NCBI GenBank assembly: GCA_000143165.1 | Contig: CP002084.1 | Coordinates: forward strand, 310,001 to 374,000 | Direction of reading: 5' to 3' | Source: Dehalogenimonas lykanthroporepellens BL-DC-9 | GTDB taxonomy: Bacteria; Chloroflexota; Dehalococcoidia; Dehalococcoidales; Dehalococcoidaceae | Length of the DNA stretch: 64,000 bases | In this document: positions 1 to 8,160 of the stretch, one piece after another | Layout: each line of letters opens with the position of its first letter | Position numbering within the stretch: the first letter of the stretch is position 1 | Translations under genes and position numbers: made by a program | The notes under the pieces: model-generated | Seen by the model: the letters and a program-made list of their open reading frames with translations, nothing else | Databases searched by the model: none | What the model was told of the DNA's origin: nothing

Positions 1-756
1 TTTCCGCGGGCGGTGCTGGCGCCGGGCAACGCCCAGGAAGGTTTCCGGGCTACGGTCAAGGCGTTCAACCTGGCGGAAAAATTCCAGACGCCGGTCATCG
101 TGGCCACCGACCACCAGATGGCAGACTCCTACTACACCGTCGCCCCCTTCGACCTGGAGGCGGTCACCCTGGAGCGGGGGGAATGGCTGTGTGACCAGGA
201 CGCCGACAGCCAAGGCGCGGATTACAAACGCTACGCCTTTACCGATTCGGGTATCTCGCCGCGCGCCCTGCCGGGGATTCACCGGGCGCTGGTATCGGCG
301 GACTCGGATGAACATTCCGAGGCCGGCCACATCATCGAAGACGCCGCAACCCGTCGACGCATGGTGGAAAAACGCCTGCGCAAGCAGGTCGGGCTGGCCG
401 GGGAGATAGCCCCGCCGCTGTCGGCTCGTGTCGAAGGCGCTGACTATACGCTCATCTCCTGGGGTTCCGGCAACGGCCCGGCCATGGAAGCCAGCGGCAT
501 GCTGACCGGGCGCGGCCACCGAATCAACACGCTTCGGTTTACCGAACTCTGGCCTTTCCCGGCGGAAAGAGTCCGGCAGGAACTGGAAAAAAGCGGCAAG
601 TCGATAGTCATCGAAAGCAACGCCACCGGTCAGCTGGCGCGTCTTATCCGGGCGGAAACCGGTATCCAAGCCGATATCCGCGTCAATCGCTACGACGGCC
701 GGCCGCTGTCGGCGGAATATATCGTGGCTCAGCTGGAACAGGAGGCCGGATTATGA
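1..756 (+). CDS. korA: 2-oxoacid:ferredoxin oxidoreductase, alpha subunit (C-terminal part)
   Basis: The gene enters from the left edge; about 251 C-terminal residues are visible and the frame is open to base 1. With the beta subunit it would oxidise a 2-oxoacid (probably 2-oxoglutarate) to the acyl-CoA and reduce ferredoxin, or run in reverse. The visible start (PGNAQEGF, then ATDHQMADSYYTV) is typical of the pyrimidine-binding domain of KorA-type alpha subunits, followed by the C-terminal transketolase-like domain. It overlaps korB by 4 nt (ATGA), so the two are translationally coupled. Substrate preference (2-oxoglutarate, pyruvate or branched-chain) cannot be settled from this fragment; the isocitrate dehydrogenase further on makes 2-oxoglutarate a reasonable guess. 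Confidence 0.9.
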   Translation, partial: FPRAVLAPGNAQEGFRATVKAFNLAEKFQTPVIVATDHQMADSYYTVAPFDLEAVTLERGEWLCDQDADSQGADYKRYAFTDSGISPRALPGIHRALVSADSDEHSEAGHIIEDAATRRRMVEKRLRKQVGLAGEIAPPLSARVEGADYTLISWGSGNGPAMEASGMLTGRGHRINTLRFTELWPFPAERVRQELEKSGKSIVIESNATGQLARLIRAETGIQADIRVNRYDGRPLSAEYIVAQLEQEAGL

Positions 757-1625
757 AGGATAAAGCAAAAGTAACCCTGGATGACTTTACTCCGGCTTCG
801 GAAAACGCCTGGTGTCCCGGTTGCGGCAACTTCGGTATTCTGAAAGCGGTCAATCAGGCGCTGGTGGCGCTTGAACTGGAACCCCACCGGGTGCTGATGG
901 TCTCAGGTATCGGCCAGGCGGCCAAACTGCCGCACTACACCCGGTGCAACATTTTCAACGGACTGCACGGGCGGCCTCTGCCGGCGGCCATCGGCGCCAA
1001 GACGGTCAACAATGCCCTGACCGTCATCGCCGAAAGCGGCGACGGCGACGCCTACGGCGAAGGCGGCAACCATTTCATCCACACCATGAACCGCAATCCG
1101 GACATCACCTGTCTGGTGCACAACAACCAGGTGTACGGGCTGACCAAGGGGCAGGCATCGCCGACCACCGACCTGGGCTTCACCACCAAACTGAATCCGG
1201 AAGGTGCCTGGACGGCTCTGCACCCGCTGGCGCTGGCGGTGGCGGCGGATTGTTCTTTCATTGCCCGCGGTTTCGCCGGCGACCCGGATTATCTGGCCGG
1301 CCTTATCGCTGAGGCAGTGCGCCATCCGGGCTTCGCTCTGGTGGAAGTGCTTCAGCCTTGCGTCAGCTTCAACAAGAAGAATACCTTCCAGTGGTATCAG
1401 GAACGGGTCTATAAGGTGGAAGAAGAAGAAGGGTATGACCCGGGCGACCGGGCGATGGCTTTTGCCCTGGCGCTGGAGTGGGGGACGCGGATTCCAATCG
1501 GCGTCATCTACCGCCGGGAGCGGGAAACCTTCGATGAATATCTGGGCACCGCCGGCAGGGAACCGCTGGTGACCGCCGCGCCCGACCCCCGCCGGGTGAA
1601 GGAACTTTTCGCCGAGTTCGCCTGA
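753..1625 (+). CDS. korB: 2-oxoacid:ferredoxin oxidoreductase, beta subunit
   Basis: 290 residues, the usual size of the thiamine-diphosphate-binding beta subunit. Seen: the N-terminal WCPGCGNFGILKA motif (residues about 22-34), SGIGQAAKLP, and the ThDP/Mg motif GDGDAYGEGGNHF followed by HNNQVYGLTKGQASPTT. These are standard for KorB/PorB proteins. It starts inside the korA stop codon. No separate ferredoxin-like delta subunit follows, which fits the two-subunit Kor type. The next gene lies about 95 nt away and is probably a separate unit. Confidence 0.93.
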   Translation: MKDKAKVTLDDFTPASENAWCPGCGNFGILKAVNQALVALELEPHRVLMVSGIGQAAKLPHYTRCNIFNGLHGRPLPAAIGAKTVNNALTVIAESGDGDAYGEGGNHFIHTMNRNPDITCLVHNNQVYGLTKGQASPTTDLGFTTKLNPEGAWTALHPLALAVAADCSFIARGFAGDPDYLAGLIAEAVRHPGFALVEVLQPCVSFNKKNTFQWYQERVYKVEEEEGYDPGDRAMAFALALEWGTRIPIGVIYRRERETFDEYLGTAGREPLVTAAPDPRRVKELFAEFA

Positions 1626-1635
1626 CCGGTCTGAT

Positions 1636-1664
1636 TTGGCTTCAGGCGGCAAGAGTAGTATCCT
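1636..1664 (+). promoter_or_regulatory. possible sigma70-type promoter before the CoA-binding gene
   Basis: TTGGCT (1636-1641), 17-nt spacer, TATCCT (1659-1664). Each box matches the consensus at four of six positions. It lies after korB and about 55 nt before the next start codon. Support is moderate at best. Confidence 0.35.
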
Positions 1665-1719
1665 TTAATTATCTATTCATCAACCGGCCTCACCGGCCGG
1701 AAACGGAGTTTTTCAGCGC

Positions 1720-2124
1720 ATGCGCAGGGAACAGAAGATACTCAAGGAAGCTCACACCGTCGCCGTGGTCGGCGCCTCCCCCGATATTTCCCGTCACTCC
1801 AACGCCGTCACCGCCTACCTGATGGCCGCCGGGTTCCGGGTGATACCGGTCAACCCCAACGTCGATACGGTGCTGGGGCAGAAAACCTATCCTGACCTGG
1901 CGTCCATACCGGAAAAAGTCGACATCGTCAACGTCTTCCGCGCCTCGGAATACACGCCGGGTGTGGCTGAAGAGGCCGTGGCCATCGGCGCCCGGGTGCT
2001 GTGGCTCCAGCAGGGCATCGTCAACGACGAAGCCGCCGATATCGCCATGCAGGGCGGGCTGGAGGTCATCATGGACCGCTGTATCGCCCGGGCGCACGCC
2101 GCCATGAACGGGGTCGCCCACTAG
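1720..2124 (+). CDS. CoA-binding domain protein (YccU-like)
   Basis: 134 residues forming a single Rossmann-like CoA-binding domain: VAVVGASPDISRHSN near residues 14-28, then VIPVNPN and the C-terminal IMDRCIA segment. Stand-alone proteins of this family (YccU/YneT type) are common and resemble the CoA-binding domain of succinyl-CoA synthetase alpha and acyl-CoA synthetases; their role is unknown. The ATG at 1720 has a GGAG-like element about 14 nt upstream. It is a short free-standing gene between korAB and the glycosyltransferase group. Confidence 0.85.
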   Translation: MRREQKILKEAHTVAVVGASPDISRHSNAVTAYLMAAGFRVIPVNPNVDTVLGQKTYPDLASIPEKVDIVNVFRASEYTPGVAEEAVAIGARVLWLQQGIVNDEAADIAMQGGLEVIMDRCIARAHAAMNGVAH

Positions 2125-2127
2125 GCG

Positions 2128-2156
2128 GTGACAATCAGCGTTTTCCGTGTTATTCT
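2128..2156 (+). promoter_or_regulatory. sigma70-type promoter, apparently leaderless
   Basis: GTGACA (2128-2133), 17-nt spacer, TATTCT (2151-2156). The ATG of the next gene is at 2165, 8 nt after the -10 box, so the predicted transcript starts at or a base or two before the start codon. No ribosome-binding site is present. Confidence 0.5.
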
Positions 2157-2164
2157 TAATTAAT

Positions 2165-3139
2165 ATGCCTTGTACTCTCACACCCGTTACTCCGGCGGAA
2201 CTTTCGGCGCGATGGGGCCAAACCGGCCTTTCAGCACCTTTTCCTTTCGTCACTCCCGGCTGGCTCGACGCCTGGTGGCGGAGCTTCGGCGGTGGGGACG
2301 AACTCTGGTTGCGTCTGGTTGAAAGCAACGGACAGGTCATCGGCCTGGTGCCCCTGCGCCGCTCCGGTGATACGGCGCGCTTCATCGGCAACGCCGACGT
2401 CTGTGACTATCTTGATTTCATTGTGCTTCCCGGTCGGGAAGAGGAGTTTTTCGGGGCCGTTCTTGATGGCCTGGCTGATGCCGGCATCGTCCGGCTGGAG
2501 CTGGAATCGCTCCGCGAGGAGTCCGTCGCCCTGCGATATCTGGCTCGGCTGGCTACCGACCGGGGTGCTGAGGTGAAAGTGACCGATACCGATGTCACCC
2601 TGGAGATGCCTTTGCCGGAGTCCTGGGAGGACTACCTGATGAGCCTTGAGCCCCACCAGCGGCACGAAGTCCGGCGCAAGGGACGGCGGCTGGAAGCCGC
2701 CGGACAGATGGTATTTGACATAACAGAACCACAGGATGTCTCTGCCGACCTTTCGACCCTCATCCGCCTCCTGCGGATTTCCCGCCGGGATAAGGCGGCG
2801 TTCATGACGCCGGAGATGGAAGCCTATTTCCGTCGGCTGGCCGGGGCCATGGCCTCAGCCGGCTGGCTGAAGTTCGGCCGGGTTCTGCTGGACGGGACGG
2901 TCGTCGCCGCGGTGATGTGTTTCGATTATAATAACACCCGTTACCTGTACAACAGCGGCTATGAGCCGGAGTACTCCCGGCTGAGCGTCGGGCTGTTGTC
3001 CAAGCTATACTCCATCAGGGACGCCATCGACAACGGCATGAAAGTTTATGACTATCTCAAAGGCGCTGAAATCTACAAATACCACCTGGGCGGGCAGGAA
3101 AAGCCGGTCCGCCGGGCGGTGATGGAACTGAGCCGATGA
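2165..3139 (+). CDS. GNAT-fold acyl/aminoacyl transferase (BcsL/CelD, FemAB-like)
   Basis: 324 residues from the ATG at 2165; a GTG 18 nt upstream is possible but would lie inside the proposed promoter. The protein resembles the 'acetyltransferase involved in cellulose biosynthesis' group: an N-terminal GNAT-like half, then a conserved second half with LEPHQRHEVRRKGRRLE (about residues 160-175), a Met/Lys-rich helix and a C-terminal YDYLKGAEIYKYHLGG motif. The true substrate is unknown. Its stop codon overlaps the start of the glycosyltransferase (ATGA), so it belongs to a three-gene unit with the glycosyltransferase and the PIG-L deacetylase and may acylate their product. That link is inference from overlap. 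Confidence 0.78.
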   Translation: MPCTLTPVTPAELSARWGQTGLSAPFPFVTPGWLDAWWRSFGGGDELWLRLVESNGQVIGLVPLRRSGDTARFIGNADVCDYLDFIVLPGREEEFFGAVLDGLADAGIVRLELESLREESVALRYLARLATDRGAEVKVTDTDVTLEMPLPESWEDYLMSLEPHQRHEVRRKGRRLEAAGQMVFDITEPQDVSADLSTLIRLLRISRRDKAAFMTPEMEAYFRRLAGAMASAGWLKFGRVLLDGTVVAAVMCFDYNNTRYLYNSGYEPEYSRLSVGLLSKLYSIRDAIDNGMKVYDYLKGAEIYKYHLGGQEKPVRRAVMELSR

Positions 3140-4359
3140 AGGAACGGTCACTGCGTATTGCCATGCTGTCGGTCCATTCCTGCCCGGTGGGTCAGCCGGG
3201 TAGCCGGGACACAGGGGGCATGAATGTCTATATCCGGGAACTGGCCGCGGCACTGGGCCGGCAGGGACACCGGGTCGATATCTTCACCCGGGCTCACGAC
3301 CCGCGCGACGCCGCTGTTGAGCTACTGGCTCCCGGTGTGCGGCTCGTTCATCTGCGGGCCGGCGCCGTCGAGGAGATGGGCAAGCTGACGCAGTACAATC
3401 ACCTGGCAGAGTTCGAGGCCAACCTGGAAAGTTTCATTGCCGGGACGCACTATGACCTGATTCATTCCCACTACTGGCTGTCCGGTGAAGTGGGGCGGCG
3501 TCTGGCGGCGCGTCTGGGTATACCGCATGTTTTTGCCTTCCACACAGTCGGCGCCGCCAAGGATGAGCTGGGTCTGGGTGAGGCCGAGCCAGCTCTGCGC
3601 CTGCTGACCGAGGCCGAAATCTCAGCCGCCTGCCACCGGGTGCTGTGCGGTACCGAAAAGGAAGAACTGACAGTGCGACGTCATCATCCCGGCGCGGCCG
3701 ATCGCATCGTCATCTCGCCCTGCGGCGTTAATCCGGTACTTTTCCGGCCGATGGACCGGACGGGGTCTCGCCGCATCCTGGGTCTGCCGGAGCGCCCGCT
3801 GGTGCTTTACGTCGGGCGGCTGGACAAACTCAAGGGCATAGACCGGCTGGTGACGGCGCTCGGCCTGATGCAAAATAACTCGGCGGGACTGCTGGTGGTC
3901 GGCGGCGATGACTATTCCCGGGCTACTCAGGAAAGACTCCGCGCCCAGGCGTCAGCCGAGGGCGTCGCTGACCGGGTCGTTTTCCACGACGCCGCGCCGC
4001 AGTCACGCCTGCCGTACTATTACGCCGCCGCCGACGTGGTGGCGGTGCCGTCCTACTCCGAAACTTTCGGCATGGTGGCCCTGGAGGCACTCTCCTGCGG
4101 CCGTCCGGTGGTATCGACCGATGTCGGGGCGGCGCGGGATATTATCAAAGAAGGCATTTCCGGAACGGTGACCGCGGGTAATGTCCCGGAAATGATGGCG
4201 GCGGCGCTGGATGGCTGGCTGGATCAGCCCGCGCCGCCGGCGGAGGAGTTACAGCAGTCGGTGGCGGCTTTCCGCTGGGACGCCGTGGCCGCCAGGGTGA
4301 CCGCGGTGTACCTCAGTGTTGCCACAGAAGAAGAAATGGAGGTGTGTACTAATGGATAA
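3136..4359 (+). CDS. GT4 glycosyltransferase, MshA-like
   Basis: 407 residues with the GT-B fold of family GT4. The N-terminus reads LSVHSCPVGQPG and then GGMNVYIRELA, and further on HSHYWLSGEVG. These strings closely resemble MshA, which joins GlcNAc to inositol 1-phosphate in mycothiol synthesis, but sucrose-phosphate-synthase-type enzymes share parts of them. The C-terminal nucleotide-sugar domain shows VGRLDKLKGIDRL and the E-x7-E loop in YSETFGMVALEALSCG. It overlaps the transferase before it by 4 nt and the deacetylase after it by 8 nt. A role in making an amino-sugar glycoside, deacetylated by the next gene, is plausible; the acceptor is not known. Confidence 0.85.
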   Translation: MKERSLRIAMLSVHSCPVGQPGSRDTGGMNVYIRELAAALGRQGHRVDIFTRAHDPRDAAVELLAPGVRLVHLRAGAVEEMGKLTQYNHLAEFEANLESFIAGTHYDLIHSHYWLSGEVGRRLAARLGIPHVFAFHTVGAAKDELGLGEAEPALRLLTEAEISAACHRVLCGTEKEELTVRRHHPGAADRIVISPCGVNPVLFRPMDRTGSRRILGLPERPLVLYVGRLDKLKGIDRLVTALGLMQNNSAGLLVVGGDDYSRATQERLRAQASAEGVADRVVFHDAAPQSRLPYYYAAADVVAVPSYSETFGMVALEALSCGRPVVSTDVGAARDIIKEGISGTVTAGNVPEMMAAALDGWLDQPAPPAEELQQSVAAFRWDAVAARVTAVYLSVATEEEMEVCTNG

Positions 4360-5059
4360 CAGAACTGTTGAAAAAGCCGATGTACTGGTAATCATGGCCC
4401 ACCCGGACGACCCGGAGTTTTCCTCCGGCGGCACCATCGCCCGGTTGACCGGAGAGGGCAAGCGGGTGGTCTATGTCATCTGCACCGCCGGGGACAAGGG
4501 CTCCGATGACCGCACCATGACGCCGGCCGGGCTGGTGAAACTGCGCATGGCCGAACAGCGGTCAGCCGCCGCTTCCCTGGGCGTGGCCGATGTGGTCTTT
4601 CTCGGTCAGCCCGACCAGGGTCTGGAAGCCACGCCGGAATTGCGCAAGGAGCTGGTTCGGCTCATCCGGGCCTATCGGCCGGAGCTGGTCATCACCCATT
4701 CACCGTATCAGCGCTATATGTGGTGGCATCGTGACCACCGCAAGTGCGGCGAGTCGGTCATGGACGCCGTCTTCCCCTACGCCCGCGACCATATGGCCTA
4801 TCCTGATCTGCTGGCCGACGGTTACGAACCCCATAAGGTGGGGGAGATCTGGCTGGCGGGGGCTGAGGACGCCGACTATCGCTCCGACATCGAAGGCTTC
4901 TTCGACCGTAAGCTGGCCGCCATCCAGTGTCACAAGAGTCAGCTGGGGCCGGATTTCACCGAACGGCTGGAACGCCTGAAGGCCCGGGCAGAGGCCGCCG
5001 CCGAGGGTGAGGCCTTTCTGAAGGGGGAATCCTTCAAAAAAGTGGAGATACCTTGGTAG
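4352..5059 (+). CDS. LmbE/PIG-L family N-acetylglucosaminyl deacetylase
   Basis: 235 residues from the ATG at 4352, with a GGAGG box at 4338-4342. The zinc-binding signature AHPDDPEF lies near residue 14, with GGTIA just after it, and HRDH (the second metal-binding segment) near residue 130. Enzymes of this family (MshB, BshB, Mca, PIG-L) deacetylate GlcNAc glycosides or cleave related amides. Its start lies inside the upstream glycosyltransferase gene, which strongly suggests that the two act on the same compound. It could be an MshB-like step, or part of lipid or polysaccharide tailoring. Confidence 0.85.
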   Translation: MDNRTVEKADVLVIMAHPDDPEFSSGGTIARLTGEGKRVVYVICTAGDKGSDDRTMTPAGLVKLRMAEQRSAAASLGVADVVFLGQPDQGLEATPELRKELVRLIRAYRPELVITHSPYQRYMWWHRDHRKCGESVMDAVFPYARDHMAYPDLLADGYEPHKVGEIWLAGAEDADYRSDIEGFFDRKLAAIQCHKSQLGPDFTERLERLKARAEAAAEGEAFLKGESFKKVEIPW

Positions 5060-5090
5060 CGACGCCGATGGTGTCTTCAAGGCTGTATCC

Positions 5091-5120
5091 TTGACTCAGC
5101 CTCATCATATTTCTTATAAT
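5091..5120 (+). promoter_or_regulatory. promoter for the tRNA-Thr/tRNA-Tyr pair
   Basis: TTGACT (5091-5096), 18-nt spacer, TATAAT (5115-5120). The predicted start is about 45 nt before tRNA-Thr. The near-consensus boxes suit a stable-RNA promoter. Confidence 0.65.
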
Positions 5121-5172
5121 ATCTTTCTGTTTGTAAGCAGACCGGTATTTTGTGCCAAAAAAACCGGATTCT

Positions 5173-5245
5173 GCCCGAGTGGCGCAATGGTAGCGCAACC
5201 GACTTGTAATCGGTAGGTTAGCGGGTTCGAATCCCCTCTCGGGCT
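5173..5245 (+). tRNA. tRNA-Thr (anticodon TGT)
   Basis: 73-nt cloverleaf. Acceptor arms GCCCGAG (5173-5179) and CTCGGGC (5238-5244) pair, the anticodon stem ACCGA/TCGGT encloses the loop CTTGTAA, giving TGT, and the T-arm contains GGTTCGAATCC. The 3' CCA is not encoded. Confidence 0.95.
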
Positions 5246-5257
5246 CGGCTGTCACAT

Positions 5258-5342
5258 GGAGAGGTGCCGGAGTGGTTAATCGGAGCAGTCTGTAAAACTG
5301 CCGCTCGAAAGGGCTTCACTGGTTCGAATCCAGTCCTCTCCA
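5258..5342 (+). tRNA. tRNA-Tyr (anticodon GTA)
   Basis: 85-nt type II tRNA with a long variable arm. Acceptor arms GGAGAGG/CCTCTCC, anticodon stem GCAGT/ACTGC with loop CTGTAAA, so the anticodon is GTA. It begins 12 nt after tRNA-Thr and is probably co-transcribed with it. CCA is not encoded. Confidence 0.95.
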
Positions 5343-5360
5343 GTTTTCTGCTTCAAACGC

Positions 5361-5389
5361 TGGACAACGTAAAGGGTAAAACCTATAAT
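5361..5389 (+). promoter_or_regulatory. promoter of the tRNA-Thr-tuf operon
   Basis: TGGACA (5361-5366), 17-nt spacer, perfect TATAAT (5384-5389). The predicted start is about 3 nt before the tRNA, so the tRNA heads the transcript that continues into tuf, rpmG, secE and nusG. Confidence 0.75.
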
Positions 5390-5398
5390 ACAGGGGTT

Positions 5399-5474
5399 GC
5401 CCACATAGCTCAGTCGGTAGAGCACGTTCTTGGTAAGAACGGGGTCATCGGTTCAAATCCGATTGTGGGCTCCA
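5399..5474 (+). tRNA. tRNA-Thr (anticodon GGT)
   Basis: 76 nt including an encoded CCA (5472-5474). Acceptor arms GCCCACA/TGTGGGC, anticodon stem CGTTC/GAACG with loop TTGGTAA, so the anticodon is GGT. A tRNA-Thr directly upstream of tuf is a classic bacterial arrangement. Unlike the other two tRNAs of this cluster, its CCA is templated. Confidence 0.95.
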
Positions 5475-5509
5475 TCATGAGAACTTAATAAGGGGGAAGA
5501 TAAAAATAA

Positions 5510-6712
5510 ATGGCAAAACAGAAATTTGATCGCTCGAAACCTCATGCCAACGTAGGCACCATCGGTCATGTCGATCACGGCAAGACCACTCTGACCGCGG
5601 CCATCACCACTGTGCTGGCCTCAGCCGGTCTGGCTCAGAAGCGGAGTTTTGACTCTATCGACAACGCTCCGGAAGAAAAAGCCCGCGGTATGACCATCGC
5701 CATCTCGCATGTCGAATATGAGACCGCCAATCGGCACTACGCTCACATCGACTGCCCCGGCCATGCTGACTTTGTTAAAAACATGATCACCGGCGCCGCC
5801 CAGATGGATGGCGCCATTCTGGTGGTCAGCGCTCCCGACGGCCCCATGCCGCAGACGCGCGAGCATGTTCTGCTGGCCCGCCAGGTGCAGGTGCCGGCCA
5901 TCGTCGTCGCTCTCAATAAGGTCGACATCATGGAAGATGAGGAACTGCTGGAGCTGGTTGAGCTCGAGGTTCGCGAACTGCTTAACAAATACAAGTTTCC
6001 CGGTGATGACACCCCTGTTGTCCGCGTCGCCGCCGTCAAGGCGCTGGAATGCGCTTGCGGCAAGGCTGAATGTGAATGGTGCGGTCGTATCCTGAAACTG
6101 ATGGATGCCGTCGATACCTTCGTTCCCATGCCGGAACGCCCCAAGGACAAGCCGTTCCTGATGCAGGTTGAAGACGTCTTCTCCATCAAGGGCCGCGGTA
6201 CCGTGGCCACCGGCCGTGTCGACCGTGGTATCGTCAAGGTCGGCGACGAAGTTGAAATCGTCGGTCTGCACCATGAACCCCGCAAGTGCGTGGTCACCGG
6301 TGTGGAAATGTTCCACAAACTGCTTGATTCCGCTGAGCCCGGCGATGCCGTCGGTCTGCTCCTGCGCGGCGTTGAGCGCACCGATGTCGAGCGCGGTCAG
6401 GTACTGGCCAAACCCGGCTCCATCAAGCCGCATACCAAGGCCGAAGCCGAGGTCTACGTTCTGTCCAAAGACGAAGGCGGCCGCCATACTCCGTTCTTCA
6501 ACGGCTACAAGCCCCAGTTCTACATCGGCACCACCGATGTTACCGGTAACATCGAACTGCCGGCCGGCGTCGAAATGGTGATGCCCGGCGACAACGTCAA
6601 GATGAAGATCAACTTAATCTACCCGGTTGCTATGGAAAAGGGTCTTCGGTTCGCCATCCGCGAAGGCGGCCGCACCGTAGGCGCCGGCGCCATCACCGAA
6701 ATTCTGGAGTAA
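5510..6712 (+). CDS. tuf: Elongation factor Tu
   Basis: 400 residues, the normal length. All GTPase motifs are present: GHVDHGKTT (residues about 19-27), RGMTI, DCPGH and NKVD, followed by beta-barrel domains 2 and 3 ending in [13 protein letters not shown]. It delivers aminoacyl-tRNA to the ribosome. A GGGGGAAG-type ribosome-binding site precedes the ATG. The gene is rich in GCC/GGC codons and looks highly expressed. It sits between tRNA-Thr and rpmG, a conserved order. Confidence 0.99.
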   Translation: MAKQKFDRSKPHANVGTIGHVDHGKTTLTAAITTVLASAGLAQKRSFDSIDNAPEEKARGMTIAISHVEYETANRHYAHIDCPGHADFVKNMITGAAQMDGAILVVSAPDGPMPQTREHVLLARQVQVPAIVVALNKVDIMEDEELLELVELEVRELLNKYKFPGDDTPVVRVAAVKALECACGKAECEWCGRILKLMDAVDTFVPMPERPKDKPFLMQVEDVFSIKGRGTVATGRVDRGIVKVGDEVEIVGLHHEPRKCVVTGVEMFHKLLDSAEPGDAVGLLLRGVERTDVERGQVLAKPGSIKPHTKAEAEVYVLSKDEGGRHTPFFNGYKPQFYIGTTDVTGNIELPAGVEMVMPGDNVKMKINLIYPVAMEKGLRFAIREGGRTVGAGAITEILE

Positions 6713-6713
6713 T

Positions 6714-6878
6714 ATGGCTAAAACGGAAAACAGGATCGTCATCACCTTCGCCTGCACCGAGTGCAGTGAGCGGGTGTACACATCCTCGAAAAACAAGCGC
6801 AACGACACCAGGCGGCTGGAGATCAACAAGTATTGTCCTCGTTGCCGCACCCATCGCCTGTTTCGGGAGACCAAGTGA
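6714..6878 (+). CDS. rpmG: 50S ribosomal protein L33
   Basis: 54 residues; start ATG at 6714, one base after the tuf stop, stop TGA at 6876-6878. The sequence has the two CxxC zinc-ribbon pairs of the C+ form of L33 (CTEC near residues 14-17 and CPRC near 41-44), plus the characteristic YTSSKNKRN stretch. A small protein of the large subunit. Its stop overlaps the GTG start of secE (GTGA). The tuf-rpmG-secE-nusG order is common in bacteria. Confidence 0.96.
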   Translation: MAKTENRIVITFACTECSERVYTSSKNKRNDTRRLEINKYCPRCRTHRLFRETK

Positions 6879-7129
6879 CGGCGCAGTCAGGCAAGCAAGC
6901 CGTCGCCAAGACCAGTGCCCGGCCGCCGGCAAACAAGCCGGCGGCCAGGGGCCGGTTCGGTTTTTTCAGTAACATCATCGCCGAACTGAAAAAAGTTACC
7001 TGGCCGACGCGTCCTGAAATCCGGAAGCTGACCATCATGGTTCTGGCAGTGGCCTTGGCTGCCGGGCTGTTTCTTGGTGCCATTGACTACGGGCTGTCGT
7101 TCTTGGTGGACACTTTCCTGCTGGACTAG
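6875..7129 (+). CDS. secE: Preprotein translocase subunit SecE
   Basis: 84 residues with a GTG start overlapping the rpmG stop. A basic, Ala/Pro-rich N-terminal tail of about 30 residues is followed by the SecE signature [16 protein letters not shown] and one transmembrane helix (about residues 55-75). SecE clamps SecY in the membrane. Short single-span SecE is the usual form outside Enterobacteria. Its position between rpmG and nusG confirms the assignment. Confidence 0.95.
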   Translation: MTAQSGKQAVAKTSARPPANKPAARGRFGFFSNIIAELKKVTWPTRPEIRKLTIMVLAVALAAGLFLGAIDYGLSFLVDTFLLD

Positions 7130-7158
7130 CCGGCAGACTGATAGGGACATAACCAAAG

Positions 7159-7704
7159 GTGCAAACTTTGACTGAAATCGATAACAAGAAGTGGTATGTG
7201 GTTCACACCTACTCCGGACATGAAGAGCGGGTGCGGAAGAACCTCAACGAGCGCATAGAAACGCTGTCTCTGGAAGATGAGATCAGTCGTGTCGAAGTGC
7301 CTACTGAAGAGGAAGTTGAGGTCAAGAACGGCCAGCGCCGCACCGTTCGGCGCAAGATTCTGCCCGGCTATGTCATCGTCCAGATGGTGATGAATGACCA
7401 GAACTGGAATATCGTACGCCATACCCCCGGCGTTACCGGGTTCGTCGGCATCGAAGGCAAACCGACGCCGTTACAGCAGAATGAAGTTGACCGCATTATC
7501 ACCCAGATGGAGGCCGAAGCGCCGCGGATTAAGGTCGGCTTCAAGATCGGGCAGAGTGTCCGGGTGGTGGACGGCCCGTTTGTTGATTTCATCGGCATGG
7601 TGGACGAAGTCCACGCCGACAAGGGCAAGGTGAAAGTACTGCTGTCGCTGTTCGGCCGGGAAACCCCGGTGGAACTGGACTTTTTACAGGTGGAGAAGCT
7701 CTAA
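7159..7704 (+). CDS. nusG: Transcription termination/antitermination protein NusG
   Basis: 181 residues from GTG 7159; a TTG at 7168 is the alternative start. The N-terminal NGN domain begins [16 protein letters not shown], and the C-terminal KOW domain reads [15 protein letters not shown], ending FLQVEKL. NusG binds RNA polymerase and couples it to Rho or the ribosome. Standard position between secE and rplK; the 29-nt gap after secE contains no terminator. Confidence 0.97.
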   Translation: MQTLTEIDNKKWYVVHTYSGHEERVRKNLNERIETLSLEDEISRVEVPTEEEVEVKNGQRRTVRRKILPGYVIVQMVMNDQNWNIVRHTPGVTGFVGIEGKPTPLQQNEVDRIITQMEAEAPRIKVGFKIGQSVRVVDGPFVDFIGMVDEVHADKGKVKVLLSLFGRETPVELDFLQVEKL

Positions 7705-7736
7705 AGGGCCTCTTCCGGATTCAAGGAGAAACCGCT

Positions 7737-8159
7737 TTGGCTAAAAAGATAAAGGCAATCATCAAACTGCAGATTCCCGCCGGCAAGGCTAATCCGGCGC
7801 CGCCCATCGGTCCGGCGCTCGGTCAGCACGGCGTCAATATCATGGGCTTCTGCAAGGAATATAACGAACGCACCGCCTCTATGGAAGGCACGGTGGTGCC
7901 GGTGGAAATCACCGTTTTCGATGACCGGTCTTTCACCTTCATCACCAAGACGCCGCCGGCCGCCGACCTGCTTAAAAAAGCGCTTGGAGTTCCCAAGGGC
8001 TCTTCCACTCCCGGCCGGGAAGGTCAAATGACGATTCCCCGGGCCAAGGTGCGGGAAATCGCTGAATTAAAAATGAAAGATCTCAACGCCATTGACGTGG
8101 CCGGCGCTGAAAAGATAATCGAAGGCTCCGCCCGTAGCATGGGGATAAAGGTAGAATAA
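7737..8159 (+). CDS. rplK: 50S ribosomal protein L11
   Basis: 140 residues with a TTG start, supported by an AAGGAG box at 7723-7728 and by the mature N-terminus [17 protein letters not shown]. The [16 protein letters not shown]-type motif (here [16 protein letters not shown]) and the C-terminal rRNA-binding domain are intact. L11 forms the GTPase-associated centre with L10/L12, encoded just downstream. Confidence 0.98.
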   Translation: MAKKIKAIIKLQIPAGKANPAPPIGPALGQHGVNIMGFCKEYNERTASMEGTVVPVEITVFDDRSFTFITKTPPAADLLKKALGVPKGSSTPGREGQMTIPRAKVREIAELKMKDLNAIDVAGAEKIIEGSARSMGIKVE

Positions 8160-8160
8160 T

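Noticed and set aside
903-1652. Long open frame opposite korB
   Set aside because: Antisense to a conserved gene; caused by high GC and codon bias. Protein has no recognisable motif.
5621-6487. Long open frame opposite tuf
   Set aside because: Shadow of the strongly biased tuf sequence; no known protein resembles it.
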